A DNA stretch of 24,958 nucleotides from Planctomycetota bacterium (GTDB lineage Bacteria > Planctomycetota > Planctomycetia > Pirellulales > Pirellulaceae): positions 1-24,958 of the forward strand of contig JAPLNJ010000378.1 in assembly GCA_026692885.1 (NCBI GenBank), given 5' to 3'. Positions 1-7,590 of the stretch are shown here, piece after piece (position 1 is the stretch's first letter; each line of letters starts with the position of its first letter). A program made the translations under genes and the position numbers. The notes beneath the pieces were generated by a model that did no database searches, was not told where the DNA came from, and saw only the letters and a list, made by a program, of their open reading frames with translations.

Positions 1-1
1 A

Positions 2-118
2 CAGATTCGTGCCGCCGTGATCAGCGAGGACGACCGGTTGGCGACTTGGCTCCAGACGCGTCCGATCTCTCCGTTCTCACCCCGGTGCCGTTCTGCCCCG
101 CTAGCAACCAGCGTCTGA
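2..118 (+). CDS. C-terminal tail of an unidentified upstream protein (partial)
   Basis: Frame 2 is open from the left edge to a TGA at 116-118 and encodes about 38 residues (begins QIRAAVISEDDRLATW). The first 20 codons have mostly G or C in the third position, like the confident genes here, which suggests real coding. The tail after about residue 22 is rich in Pro, Ser and Arg. No domain is recognisable. Frame 1 is also open, to 228, but its translation is Pro/Arg-rich and has poorer codon bias, so I prefer frame 2. From 119 to 294 I see no gene, only weak hairpins, for example ACCAGC/GCTGGT at 174-188. Confidence 0.35.
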   Translation, partial: QIRAAVISEDDRLATWLQTRPISPFSPRCRSAPLATSV

Positions 119-294
119 CCTACGAACCCGTTCCTGCGCCCAAGCCGATTATGGCGTGGCCGGGTCGGAGGCCACCAGCACGGCTGGTCACGGTGCGCAA
201 GTCCAAAGGCTTTACGGCAAGACCGTAGGCAATTAGAGTCAACTGGCATGATCGCCTAGCCCAAACCTACTTGCCCGTGGGAGCCGGAGGAACG

Positions 295-1059
295 ATGTTC
301 AAAAACCAGAAAGTGATCGTGGTGATGCCGGCATACAATGCCGAGAGCACGTTGCGCCGAACGCATCAGGAAGTCATGGCGCAAGGGATCGTGGATCAGG
401 TGATCGTGGTCGACGATGGCAGCCACGATGACACGGTGGCGGTGGCGCAGACGCTGCCCAGCACACTGGTCCACGTGCATCCCTGCAACCGCGGCTACGG
501 AGCGAACCAGAAATCGTGCTATCGCCTCGCCTTGGCCGAGGGCGCGGACATTGTCATCATGGTCCATCCCGACTATCAGTATACGCCGCAGCTGATTCCG
601 GCCATGGCCGCGATCATTGGGAACGGCCTTTATCCTTGTGTGCTGGGGTCGCGCATTCTGGGAGGTTACGCGCTGCGCGAGGGAATGCCGCTCTGGCGAT
701 ACATCGCCAATCGGTTTTTGACTCTTGTCGAGAACCTCCTGACGGGTGCTAAGTTGTCGGAGTATCACACGGGCTACCGCGCTTTCGCCAGGCCACTTCT
801 CGAACGGTTGCCGCTGGAAGCGAACTCGGATGACTTCGTGTTTGACAACCAACTGCTGCTCCAGATTCTGTGGTTTGGTTACACAATCGCGGAGATTACA
901 TGTCCCACGCGATACTTCGCCGAAGCCTCCTCGATCAACTTCGGACGTAGTGTGCGTTACGGTCTGGGCTGCCTGCGGACGGCCATCACGTTTCGGCTGG
1001 CGAAGCTGGGGATCCTGGCTTCGCCGCTATTCCCCAGCCTGGAGTCACCGGAACGATGA
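295..1059 (+). CDS. Family 2 glycosyltransferase, dolichyl-phosphate-mannose synthase-like
   Basis: A 254-aa GT-A fold glycosyltransferase. It probably transfers a sugar from a nucleotide donor to a lipid-phosphate carrier at the cytoplasmic face of the membrane (family inference). Visible motifs are the N-terminal strand VIVVMPAYN (7-15), VVDDGS (38-43) for nucleotide binding, and HPDYQYTP (91-98) in the place of the metal-binding DxD/DADxQ motif. EYHTGYRAF follows near residues 155-163, as in DPM1/GtrB-like enzymes. There is no membrane segment, unlike GtrB. The ATG at 295 is chosen because GGAGG lies at 286-290, four bases upstream; an in-frame TTG at 271 has no such site. The stop overlaps the next start (ATGA at 1056-1059), so it is translationally coupled to the membrane protein that follows. 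Confidence 0.88.
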   Translation: MFKNQKVIVVMPAYNAESTLRRTHQEVMAQGIVDQVIVVDDGSHDDTVAVAQTLPSTLVHVHPCNRGYGANQKSCYRLALAEGADIVIMVHPDYQYTPQLIPAMAAIIGNGLYPCVLGSRILGGYALREGMPLWRYIANRFLTLVENLLTGAKLSEYHTGYRAFARPLLERLPLEANSDDFVFDNQLLLQILWFGYTIAEITCPTRYFAEASSINFGRSVRYGLGCLRTAITFRLAKLGILASPLFPSLESPER

Positions 1060-2936
1060 AACAGAACGCGATAATCTGTGCCCTCCTGACCGCGGCCGTC
1101 GTAGGCGCGTACTGGCCCGTGGGCAGGAACGCCTTTGTCATGCTGGACGACGGGCTGTACGTGTTCGAGAATCCGCACGTCCAGCAGGGACTGACCTGGG
1201 AAGGCTTCCGCTGGGCGCTGACGACTGGGCATGCTGGCAATTGGCATCCGGTAACGTGGTTCTCGCACATGACGGACTGCCAAATCTTCGGCCTGAACCC
1301 CGCGTACCACCATGGGGTCAGCGTCCTGCTGCACGGCGTCAACAGCGTGCTGCTGTACCTTGTCCTAAAACGCATGACACGGGCGGTCTGGCGGAGCGCC
1401 GTGGTCGCAGCCCTGTTTGCTTTGCACCCTCTGCACGTCGAATCGGTGGCGTGGGCGGCGGAACGTAAGGACGTCTTAAGCACGCTGTTCTGGATATTGA
1501 CGCTGGCGGCGTACGTCCGCTACACCGCGGTTCCGGGTTGGCGGAGCTATGGGCTGGTGGTGGTCTGCTTCGTGCTGGGCCTGATGGCCAAACCGATGCT
1601 GGTCACGTTGCCCTTCGTGCTGCTGCTGCTGGACTACTGGCCGCTGCGCCGCCTGCGGCCAGACGCCGGGGGCGGGCAAGCCGCGTCCCCAACGACACTG
1701 CCGCGGCTGATCTTAGAGAAGATTCCACTGCTGATTCTGTCCTTGGCGTCGTGCTTGGTGACATTCGCGGTTCAACAACGGGGTGGCGCCGTCCGAGCGT
1801 TCGAGATCATTCCGCCTGGAATGCGTTTGGCCAATGCCCTCGTGGCGTATGCGGCGTATTTGGGGAAGATGCTCTGGCCGTCGCGGTTAGCAGTCTGCTA
1901 TCCCTACGCTTCGATCACCACTTGGCAATGGCTAGCCGCCGGGGCGTTGCTCGCTGTGATCAGCTTGGTGGCCATCGGTGGGGCCAAGCGCCGGCCTTAT
2001 TTGGCGGTGGGTTGGCTTTGGTACTTGGGAACCCTTGTTCCGGTCATCGGCCTTGTCCAGGTGGGCGATCAGGCCATGGCCGACCGGTACACTTATGTTC
2101 CGTTGATCGGAGTGTTTCTGATGATCGTGTGGACGGCCACCGATCTGACGGCTGACGGAGGCTGGGGACGAAGCCTGATAAGAATAGCGCTGGTCCCCGT
2201 CCTCGTCGGCTGTTTGTTGCTGAGCCTGTTACAGGTGAGCTATTGGCGGAACTCCCTAAGGCTGTTTGAGCACGCGGTTCAGGTGACCAAAGACAACGCG
2301 ATCGCTCACTGCAACTTAGGCTTCGCCCTGCACGAAAGGCGGCAACTGGACCAGGCCATCGTCCATTACCGTGAAGCCTTGCGGATCGAACCGGGCTGGG
2401 CCATGGTGCGAAACAACTTGGGCGCCGCGCTGGCCACTCAGGGCAATGCGGCAGAGGCCGTAGAGCAATTTCGCGCGGCGTTAGCGGCGGAGCCGGGGGA
2501 CGCTAGCACGCACGGCAACCTCGGCAGGGCGCTGAGCGGCTGCGGACAGTTCGATCAAGCGCTCACGCACTACCGAGAGGCGCTTCGCCTGGCCCCGGAG
2601 AAGCCGTTCGTGTACAGCCAACTGGCTTGGTTTCTCGTGGTCTGTCCGAAGCCAGAGTTTCGTGACAGCGCGGAGGCCCTGCCACTGGCCGAACAGGCCG
2701 CTCGCTTAGCACAAGGAACATCCCCGGCGGTACTCGATACACTGGCCGCCGCATACGCCGCCGTCGACCGGTTCCCCGAAGCCGTGCGGGAGGCGGAACA
2801 GGCGCTGGCTTTGGCCAAGTCCTCCAGGAACAACTCACTAGCGGCCGAGATCGCAGAACGGCTGGAACTGTACAAGAGGCAACAACCTTTCCGCGAGGCG
2901 GCGCCATCCCAAGGCGGAATGAGGCGGCGTCCATGA
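1056..2936 (+). CDS. Multi-pass membrane GT-C-like protein with C-terminal TPR repeats
   Basis: A 626-aa protein with two halves. Residues 1-400 are hydrophobic with about eight to ten membrane spans. An early acidic pair, MLDDGLY (D31 D32), lies in the first loop, where GT-C (PMT/TMTC-like) enzymes hold catalytic acid residues. Further family signatures are NWHPVTWFSHM (about 63-73) and HPLHVESVAWAAERKDVLS (about 128-146). Residues 405-600 hold at least three clear TPR units, the first at NAIAHCNLGFALHERRQLDQAI. This layout is common in Planctomycetes and Acidobacteria and recalls eukaryotic TMTC O-mannosyltransferases; transfer of lipid-linked sugar to envelope protein is inference. The four-base overlap with the upstream DPM1-like gene suggests that gene makes its lipid-sugar donor. 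Confidence 0.85.
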   Translation: MKQNAIICALLTAAVVGAYWPVGRNAFVMLDDGLYVFENPHVQQGLTWEGFRWALTTGHAGNWHPVTWFSHMTDCQIFGLNPAYHHGVSVLLHGVNSVLLYLVLKRMTRAVWRSAVVAALFALHPLHVESVAWAAERKDVLSTLFWILTLAAYVRYTAVPGWRSYGLVVVCFVLGLMAKPMLVTLPFVLLLLDYWPLRRLRPDAGGGQAASPTTLPRLILEKIPLLILSLASCLVTFAVQQRGGAVRAFEIIPPGMRLANALVAYAAYLGKMLWPSRLAVCYPYASITTWQWLAAGALLAVISLVAIGGAKRRPYLAVGWLWYLGTLVPVIGLVQVGDQAMADRYTYVPLIGVFLMIVWTATDLTADGGWGRSLIRIALVPVLVGCLLLSLLQVSYWRNSLRLFEHAVQVTKDNAIAHCNLGFALHERRQLDQAIVHYREALRIEPGWAMVRNNLGAALATQGNAAEAVEQFRAALAAEPGDASTHGNLGRALSGCGQFDQALTHYREALRLAPEKPFVYSQLAWFLVVCPKPEFRDSAEALPLAEQAARLAQGTSPAVLDTLAAAYAAVDRFPEAVREAEQALALAKSSRNNSLAAEIAERLELYKRQQPFREAAPSQGGMRRRP

Positions 2937-2947
2937 GGAGTCCTTCA

Positions 2948-3024
2948 CTTAGGCTCTGCCGCCAGCCACCTGGACCGTGGACAGCACTGACAGCAGTTGG
3001 CCTCACGCCTTACGATCAAGGCCG
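2948..3024. repeat. Dispersed intergenic repeat, copy A
   Basis: This stretch matches 7504-7568 in the same orientation. The best block is 27 bases (2975-3001 against 7523-7549) with two mismatches. A second block, TTACGATCAAGGCCG (3010-3024), matches 7554-7568 with one mismatch. The spacer between blocks is longer in this copy. It fills the convergent gap after the TPR protein and runs into the end of the lipid kinase gene, so the kinase stop codon lies inside it. Confidence 0.6.
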
Positions 3025-3990
3025 CCAGGCGGATCCACCAGGTCGCCAGCCCTGCGGAACCAGCAGCGTCAAACGCTTCGGCAGGACGCGGATCTCGACA
3101 GGCAAGTAACCCGCGAAATCACCGTCCAACTGATAGGGAACCGGCGCCTCGGATGCGACTTTCAGCCACTCGGTCTGCAGAGTCACGCAGTCGCGCCATG
3201 TCCGATGCCGCCTCAGCAGGATGCCCAGCAAATACCTCAGTCCATGCCAAAGTGAACCGCGCGTGAACGCACACACGTCCAACAATCCGTCGCTGCCGTC
3301 AGCCCAGGGTGCCAAGCCCAGACCACCTGCGTACCGCGGCAGATTGAACGCGAACGCCCATTTGGCTCGGATTGGCGACTCCGGCTGACCGCAATGTATC
3401 CGCAGTTCAGGATACTGGTAGCTACGGATTGACGCCAGGATGGGCTGGGCATACGTCAGGCGACGGATGTGACCGGTGCGTGCCTGGTGCACACGCCGCA
3501 CAACTTCGGCGTCGAAGCCACATCCCACCATCAGCAGGAAAATGCGGTCGTTGGCTTGTCCCGCGTCAAGCTGCACCACCGCTCCCTCCCGGATGATTTG
3601 GCAGATCCGCGCCGGCTCCGCGGTCACGTGCAGGTACTTGGCCAGTAAGTTCTCGGTGCCCAGCGGCAGGATCACGATCGGGACGCCGGGGTTGGTACGG
3701 TTGACGACCAGTGCGACCGTACCGTCCCCGCCGGCCGCCACCACGGCGCGGAGAGAACCATTTCGCAGACGTTCCGCCGCCCATTGGCTCAATTGCTCGA
3801 TGTCGCTGGTGATCTGCACGGTGAACCCAGCGGATTGCAGACGAGGCGTCAGATCCTCGACGAGTTGCCGACCCGAGCGCGCCCCCGCCTGCGGGTTCAC
3901 CGAGATCAGGACCTCCCTGGCGCCGGACGGGAGACAGGCGATGTCTGGGACTGATGGCAGGTGTTTCGCGTGTTTCGTAGTTTTCCCCAT
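3016..3990 (-). CDS. Diacylglycerol kinase-like lipid kinase (YegS/LCB5 type)
   Basis: A 324-aa soluble kinase homologue of the DAGK catalytic superfamily, which phosphorylates a lipid hydroxyl with ATP. It begins the fold with VLISVNPQAGARSGR (about 28-41), has the nucleotide-binding GGDGT loop (87-91), then LPLGTENLLAKYL (about 108-120), the equivalent of the PLGTxND motif with Glu for Asn. The C-terminal beta-sandwich half includes FNLPRYAGG and QLDGDF. I choose the ATG at 3990. Upstream extension would run into ispG on the same strand and has no conserved sequence. The ribosome site is weak (AAGAAA). The 20 N-terminal residues (KTTKHAKH...) look unconserved. The substrate cannot be read from sequence. 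The gene lies 113 bp downstream of ispG on the same strand. Confidence 0.85.
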   Translation of the reverse strand: MGKTTKHAKHLPSVPDIACLPSGAREVLISVNPQAGARSGRQLVEDLTPRLQSAGFTVQITSDIEQLSQWAAERLRNGSLRAVVAAGGDGTVALVVNRTNPGVPIVILPLGTENLLAKYLHVTAEPARICQIIREGAVVQLDAGQANDRIFLLMVGCGFDAEVVRRVHQARTGHIRRLTYAQPILASIRSYQYPELRIHCGQPESPIRAKWAFAFNLPRYAGGLGLAPWADGSDGLLDVCAFTRGSLWHGLRYLLGILLRRHRTWRDCVTLQTEWLKVASEAPVPYQLDGDFAGYLPVEIRVLPKRLTLLVPQGWRPGGSAWRP

Positions 3991-4032
3991 TTTCTTGCCA
4001 GCGTTTGGTGTTGCTCGCGGTGAAACGACGTC

Positions 4033-4059
4033 ATCGGTCGGATCGGTCGGATCCGTCTG
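4033..4059. repeat. Three tandem 9-bp units
   Basis: The unit ATCGGTCGG occurs twice exactly (4033-4041 and 4042-4050) and then once degenerately (ATCCGTCTG). It lies in the gap between ispG and the lipid kinase. Similar GGTCGGATC tandem tracts are familiar from planctomycete intergenic DNA; that comparison is from memory. Confidence 0.55.
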
Positions 4060-4082
4060 AGAGACAGTGCCAACCGAGAACG

Positions 4083-4104
4083 GCACGGCTCTGGAGAGCC
4101 GTGC
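4083..4104. repeat. 10-bp perfect hairpin at the ispG stop codon
   Basis: GCACGGCTCT (4083-4092) and AGAGCCGTGC (4095-4104) form a perfect stem around a two-base gap. The outer arm ends on the last base of the ispG stop codon (4104-4106 on the minus strand). No T-run follows on the minus strand, so it is a poor Rho-independent terminator. It may be a REP-like palindrome or may protect the 3' end of the ispG message. Confidence 0.6.
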
Positions 4105-5270
4105 TACGGCTGCGGTCGAACGGTAACGCTCGCCGCCTGCTTGGCCGTGATGATCCCGTCCAATTCCTTTTTCAACCGATCGAGAATCTGATTGTACGGA
4201 TAGGCCCCCAGCGTCTCCCGGCCGCGTTTTAGGTTCACGTAGTTGGGACCGCACCACAGGCCCAGATCCGCATCATCCGTCTCGCCCGGCCCATTCACTC
4301 GGCACCCCATCACCGCGATCGTGACCGCATAGGACTGGGCGTAGCGTGTGACTTCTCTGACCTGCTGCGCCAGTTCAACAAAGGCTTCGTTCTCCACCCG
4401 CGAACAACTGGGACAGGAGATAATGTTCAAGACCTCGCGATTCAGGCTCACCACGGTCCGCACCCGCCCTGCCGCGAGGTCGGCCAGGATCTGTCGACCG
4501 GCCTCGATTTCCTCGATCTTCCGAGGGTTGGATACCGTCAACGACACCCGGATGGTGTCGCCGATCCCGCGACTGAGCAGTTGCTCGAAGGCAATTCTGG
4601 ACTTGAGGATCCCTTCCGGCGGCATCCCGGCTTCGGTGACGCCCAGGTGCAAGGGGACGTCCGGCCGCAACTCAGCGAACCGGCGATTGACCGCGATCAC
4701 CTTCGCTGGATCCGAATCCTTCAGGGAAACACAGTATCGCGTGAAATCCAAAGAATCTAAGCATGCACAATGGTCCAAGGCGCTTTCCAGCATCGGGGCC
4801 AGGCTGTCGTGAGCGTCGCGTTTGTCCTGTTTCGCGGGGTCGACGCTGCCGCAATTGACGCCCACCCGCAGGGCGCAGTCGTGATCGCGGGCCACCGCCA
4901 CCAGATAACGGACCTTCTCCTGCCAGTTCTTGTCCCGCCCGTGGTGATACAGGTGGCCCGGATTGTATCGAATCTTATCGACATGGGGGGCCACCAGCTC
5001 GGCCAGACGGTAGTTCTCCTGCAGGTCGACCGACAGATTCGCCGACGTCTGGCGACGGATTTCTGCCAGCGCCTGGGCGTCTTTTTGGCTATCCACCGCG
5101 ATCCGAACGACGTCGGCGCTGGCCGCAACCAAGGCCTGGACCTGAGCCACGGTAGCGTCAATATCTTGCGTCTTGGTGGCCGTCATACTCTGCACAGCCA
5201 CCGGATGGCCATCACCGATGATCGCTGAGCCGATTCTAACTGGGCGAGTTGGGTTTCTGGGAAAGCTCAT
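4104..5270 (-). CDS. ispG: 4-hydroxy-3-methylbut-2-enyl diphosphate synthase (flavodoxin), IspG/GcpE
   Basis: A 388-aa enzyme of the MEP isoprenoid pathway. It reduces 2-C-methyl-D-erythritol 2,4-cyclodiphosphate to HMBPP with a [4Fe-4S] cluster. The N-terminal TIM barrel shows the substrate motifs PVAVQSMT (23-30) and KIRYNPGH (99-106). The C-terminal cluster domain shows SCPSCSR with Cys286 and Cys289, and [10 protein letters not shown] with Cys323 and Glu330, the expected four cluster ligands. Length matches the short bacterial (two-domain) form, with no plant-type insert. The ATG at 5270 gives [14 protein letters not shown], which fits the family start. The longer frame to 5333 adds 21 unconserved residues. 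All cluster ligands are present, so the gene should be functional. It is divergent from the coiled-coil gene at 5562. Confidence 0.96.
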   Translation of the reverse strand: MSFPRNPTRPVRIGSAIIGDGHPVAVQSMTATKTQDIDATVAQVQALVAASADVVRIAVDSQKDAQALAEIRRQTSANLSVDLQENYRLAELVAPHVDKIRYNPGHLYHHGRDKNWQEKVRYLVAVARDHDCALRVGVNCGSVDPAKQDKRDAHDSLAPMLESALDHCACLDSLDFTRYCVSLKDSDPAKVIAVNRRFAELRPDVPLHLGVTEAGMPPEGILKSRIAFEQLLSRGIGDTIRVSLTVSNPRKIEEIEAGRQILADLAAGRVRTVVSLNREVLNIISCPSCSRVENEAFVELAQQVREVTRYAQSYAVTIAVMGCRVNGPGETDDADLGLWCGPNYVNLKRGRETLGAYPYNQILDRLKKELDGIITAKQAASVTVRPQP

Positions 5271-5326
5271 GGGATCCCATTGTTTCTGCTGGCAAGGGGT
5301 TTGGCAACGCGGCCTGGAAAAACCGT

Positions 5327-5355
5327 TTGACACGTTTGGTCAAGACGCCTAAACT
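5327..5355 (+). promoter_or_regulatory. Candidate sigma-70-type promoter for the coiled-coil gene
   Basis: TTGACA (5327-5332), a 17-base spacer and TAAACT (5350-5355) lie in the 291-bp divergent gap between ispG and the gene at 5562. A second, weaker pair is TTGCGG (5368-5373) with GATTAT (5391-5396), also 17 apart. The first -35 box is part of an inverted repeat, TTGAC (5327-5331) and GTCAA (5339-5343), which could be an operator. Either promoter leaves a leader of about 160-200 bases. The rest of the gap holds no other clear signal. Confidence 0.4.
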
Positions 5356-5561
5356 CGACTTAACCCCTTGCGGTGAACAACACTTATCGCGATTATTCGC
5401 TGGGGCGGAGGAGTTGGAAACCCGGCGGCCAGGAATATCGGTGATTGCCGGCCGCGAATAAGACCGATGAAACACGCGATAGGCGCGGTGTTTGCCGGTC
5501 TACCCCATTTTTTCCTATCAGCTCAGACTCGGACAAATCCGATGGCGAGGAGATCCTAATT

Positions 5562-6986
5562 ATGGCATCCCGTGAAAGCCAGGGACTGCAGGTGGCCCTC
5601 ATCCTGTTTGTGATGGTGACCGTCGTGTTGGCCATCACCACGTATGTCTACTTCCGCAAGTCCGAAGAGAAAATCAAGGAAGCCAAGTCGGCGGTCACTC
5701 AAGCGCAGCAGGCCAAGGACGCGCTGAACACGGTCCAGTTTGAGAACCAAGTCCTAAAGAACGTCGTGGGTTACGAGCGGAAGACCGACGCGGAACTGGC
5801 GACGATCAAGCTGGGGCTGCAGAACAACAAGCTGATGGATGAAATCCAGGCGAACTACGAGCAGGACATGGCCATGTACGGTACCGGCTTGGCCAAAGAT
5901 GATCTGACCTACCGCAACCTGCCCAAGCACCTCCTCACCACGATTCAGGAACGGAACGCACAACTTGCGGATGCCAATGTCCAGGTGAAGTCATTCCAGT
6001 CGGCAAAAGAGCAGGCCCGAGACGAGGAAATGAAGAAAACGGCACTGGCAATCAAGGGGCAAGAGGTCGCGCAGGCGGATCTGCAGAAAGAGCGGGAGAT
6101 CTTCAACACAGCCCGAGCCACCGTCACGGCGGCCAGCACTGACGTGGCCAAGAAAATGTCCGACAGGGACAAGCAGTTCCAGGTCGCCTCCGCGCAGATG
6201 CAGAAAGAGAAAGAAGAACTCCAGAAGTCCAAGGACTTGGTGGAGCAGCTGGCGCAGACCTACAAACAGCGGCTGGACAAAGTCGTCCAAGACAAACCGA
6301 GCGAGACCCCGGCCGGAGAAATCAAGTGGGTCGACCAACGCTCGAATATGGTCTGGATCAACCTGGGGACCGTGGATGGCGTGCAGCGGCAAATGACCTT
6401 CACCGTGATCGACCAGAAGGAGACGGTGGTCGGGAGAGCCAAGCCCAAGGGCCGCATTGAGGTGACTCGCGTGATGGAAGATCATACGGCGGAGGCACGC
6501 ATTGTCGACAACCCGATTAACGATCCGATCATGGTGGGCGATAAGCTGTTCTCACCGTCCTTCAAGAAAGGACAGCGAATCCACTTCGCCTTGGTTGGCA
6601 TCGTGGACATCGACGGCGACGGCCGGAGCGATCAAGCCAAGGTGAAAAGCATCATCAGTATGAACGGCGGTGTCGTGGATGCCGAGATGATGCCGGAGGA
6701 TGGCGCCATCGCGGGCAAGATGACCACGGAGACTAACTACTTGGTGCAGGGCCAGAAGCCCACGGATAAGACCAACGAGAAGCTGACCAAAGGTTACACC
6801 ACGATGATCGACGAGGCGCAGCGGCTGGGAATCCAAATGATTACCGTGGACAAGCTCTTGGATAAAATGGGCTATTCGGCGGAAAAACGCGTGACCGACA
6901 TGAGCCGCGGTGGTGGCGCCGGCGGTGCCGGGGCCAAACAGGAAAAGCAGCCGTTCCGTAAACGCACGGCGGGCAGCGCCTACTGA
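5562..6986 (+). CDS. Membrane-anchored coiled-coil protein with beta-rich and possible BRCT-like C-terminal domains
   Basis: A 474-aa protein of unknown function. One membrane span lies at about residues 10-28. A long charged, Gln/Lys/Glu-rich coiled coil spans about 32-245. A beta-rich segment (about 253-335) reads like a small barrel: VWINLGTVDGV, then GRIEVTRVMEDHTAEARI and PIMVGDKLFSP. The last folded part (338-437) has the strand-helix rhythm of a BRCT domain: ALVGIVDIDGDG, then SIISMNGGVVDAEM and TNYLVQG. The tail is Gly-rich and basic. The ATG at 5562 is chosen because GAGGAG lies at 5547-5552 and the span then sits at the N-terminus; the frame is open back to 5445 with unconserved sequence. 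The gene ends just before an intrinsic terminator. Similar proteins are recalled in other planctomycetes as hypothetical. The domain calls are my reading of the sequence. Confidence 0.82.
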   Translation: MASRESQGLQVALILFVMVTVVLAITTYVYFRKSEEKIKEAKSAVTQAQQAKDALNTVQFENQVLKNVVGYERKTDAELATIKLGLQNNKLMDEIQANYEQDMAMYGTGLAKDDLTYRNLPKHLLTTIQERNAQLADANVQVKSFQSAKEQARDEEMKKTALAIKGQEVAQADLQKEREIFNTARATVTAASTDVAKKMSDRDKQFQVASAQMQKEKEELQKSKDLVEQLAQTYKQRLDKVVQDKPSETPAGEIKWVDQRSNMVWINLGTVDGVQRQMTFTVIDQKETVVGRAKPKGRIEVTRVMEDHTAEARIVDNPINDPIMVGDKLFSPSFKKGQRIHFALVGIVDIDGDGRSDQAKVKSIISMNGGVVDAEMMPEDGAIAGKMTTETNYLVQGQKPTDKTNEKLTKGYTTMIDEAQRLGIQMITVDKLLDKMGYSAEKRVTDMSRGGGAGGAGAKQEKQPFRKRTAGSAY

Positions 6987-7030
6987 CCTGGCGGGCGAGA
7001 TTTTGCAATCCTTTGTTCCACCCCGATTCC

Positions 7031-7056
7031 GAGGCCGACATGAGTCGGCCTCTTTT
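7031..7056 (+). terminator. Rho-independent terminator after the coiled-coil gene
   Basis: GAGGCCGAC (7031-7039), a four-base loop (ATGA) and GTCGGCCTC (7044-7052) form a perfect nine-pair GC-rich stem directly followed by TTTT (7053-7056). It lies 44 bases after the stop at 6986 and 18 bases before the next start. Confidence 0.65.
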
Positions 7057-7073
7057 GGTAAGGGAAAAACACC

Positions 7074-7328
7074 ATGTCTGCTGTGCCGACCGCCCCAGAG
7101 GTGTTCGACCGCGAGTTCCTGGAGATTCGTGCCAAGGTACTGGAAGTGGCCGCCTGCTTCGACCGCTTGGATCGCGCGCCGGGCACGGTGGAGCAAGATC
7201 CGCGGATGGTACGACTGCGCCAAGTGATCGGGCTGTTGCTGGATGCGAGCCCGGACCGCGCGGAACGAACTCAACTCGTGTTCTCCCGCGAATACGACGA
7301 GGACTGGCGAAAGAAGTTCGGCCTCTAG
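7074..7328 (+). CDS. Small conserved-looking hypothetical protein (84 aa)
   Basis: An acidic, mostly helical 84-residue protein with no membrane segment or signal peptide (starts MSAVPTAPEVFDREFLEIRAK). The sequence reads as two or three helices with a conserved-looking end, FSREYDEDWRKKFGL. AAGGG lies nine bases before the ATG. I do not recognise a domain; I believe similar short proteins occur in other planctomycetes, but this is from memory. It sits between an intrinsic terminator and a large palindrome, so it may be a single-gene transcript. Confidence 0.65.
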   Translation: MSAVPTAPEVFDREFLEIRAKVLEVAACFDRLDRAPGTVEQDPRMVRLRQVIGLLLDASPDRAERTQLVFSREYDEDWRKKFGL

Positions 7329-7374
7329 GCGGAACGTGGCTGTGGTGCGTCAGAAACTGCGGACTGGGGCTTTG

Positions 7375-7507
7375 CTTAGCGGCTGTCAAGGAATAACCTG
7401 GCGCATCACTGGTGGGACGGATTGGCACTTCGGCCCCGAAACGCGGGGCCGAAGTGCCAATCCGTCCTACGGGCAATCGACGAACTTGTTCTTTGACAGC
7501 CGCTAAG
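7375..7507. repeat. Nested 133-bp palindrome, MITE-like
   Basis: Outer arms: CTTAGCGGCTGTCAA at 7375-7389 and its reverse complement at 7493-7507, extending to about 20 bases with two mismatches (7375-7394 and 7488-7507). Inner arms: 7412-7438 and 7444-7470 form a 27-pair stem with one G-T pair and a five-base loop (AAACG). The inner 24 pairs are perfect. No ORF of note lies inside. No clear target-site duplication is visible. The structure, short length and terminal inverted repeats resemble a miniature inverted-repeat element. No transposase gene is present in the window. Confidence 0.8.
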
Positions 7508-7568
7508 GCTCAGCCACCCTGCCCGTGGACAGCACCAACAGCAGTTGGCAAGGTTACGATTAAGGCCG
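7504..7568. repeat. Dispersed intergenic repeat, copy B
   Basis: This is the second copy of the repeat described at 2948-3024, in the same orientation: a 27-base block (7523-7549) with two mismatches and the block TTACGATTAAGGCCG (7554-7568) with one. It abuts the right arm of the 133-bp palindrome and ends 22 bases before the TatD-like start. A short third match, CTTGCGATCAAGGCC, lies at 10554-10568. Confidence 0.6.
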
Positions 7569-7590
7569 AGAGTGAGCGAAAGGGACCCCC

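Noticed and set aside
256..852. Minus-strand open frame (198 codons) opposite the glycosyltransferase
   Set aside because: His/Arg-rich translation typical of an antisense shadow; the plus-strand frame has motifs and a ribosome site.
3991..4257. N-terminal extension of the lipid kinase
   Set aside because: It would overlap ispG on the same strand and reads through the 9-bp tandem repeat; the fold begins after residue 27 of the shorter form.
5445..5561. N-terminal extension of the coiled-coil protein
   Set aside because: The ATG at 5562 has a good ribosome site and puts the membrane span at the start; the extension is unconserved in character.
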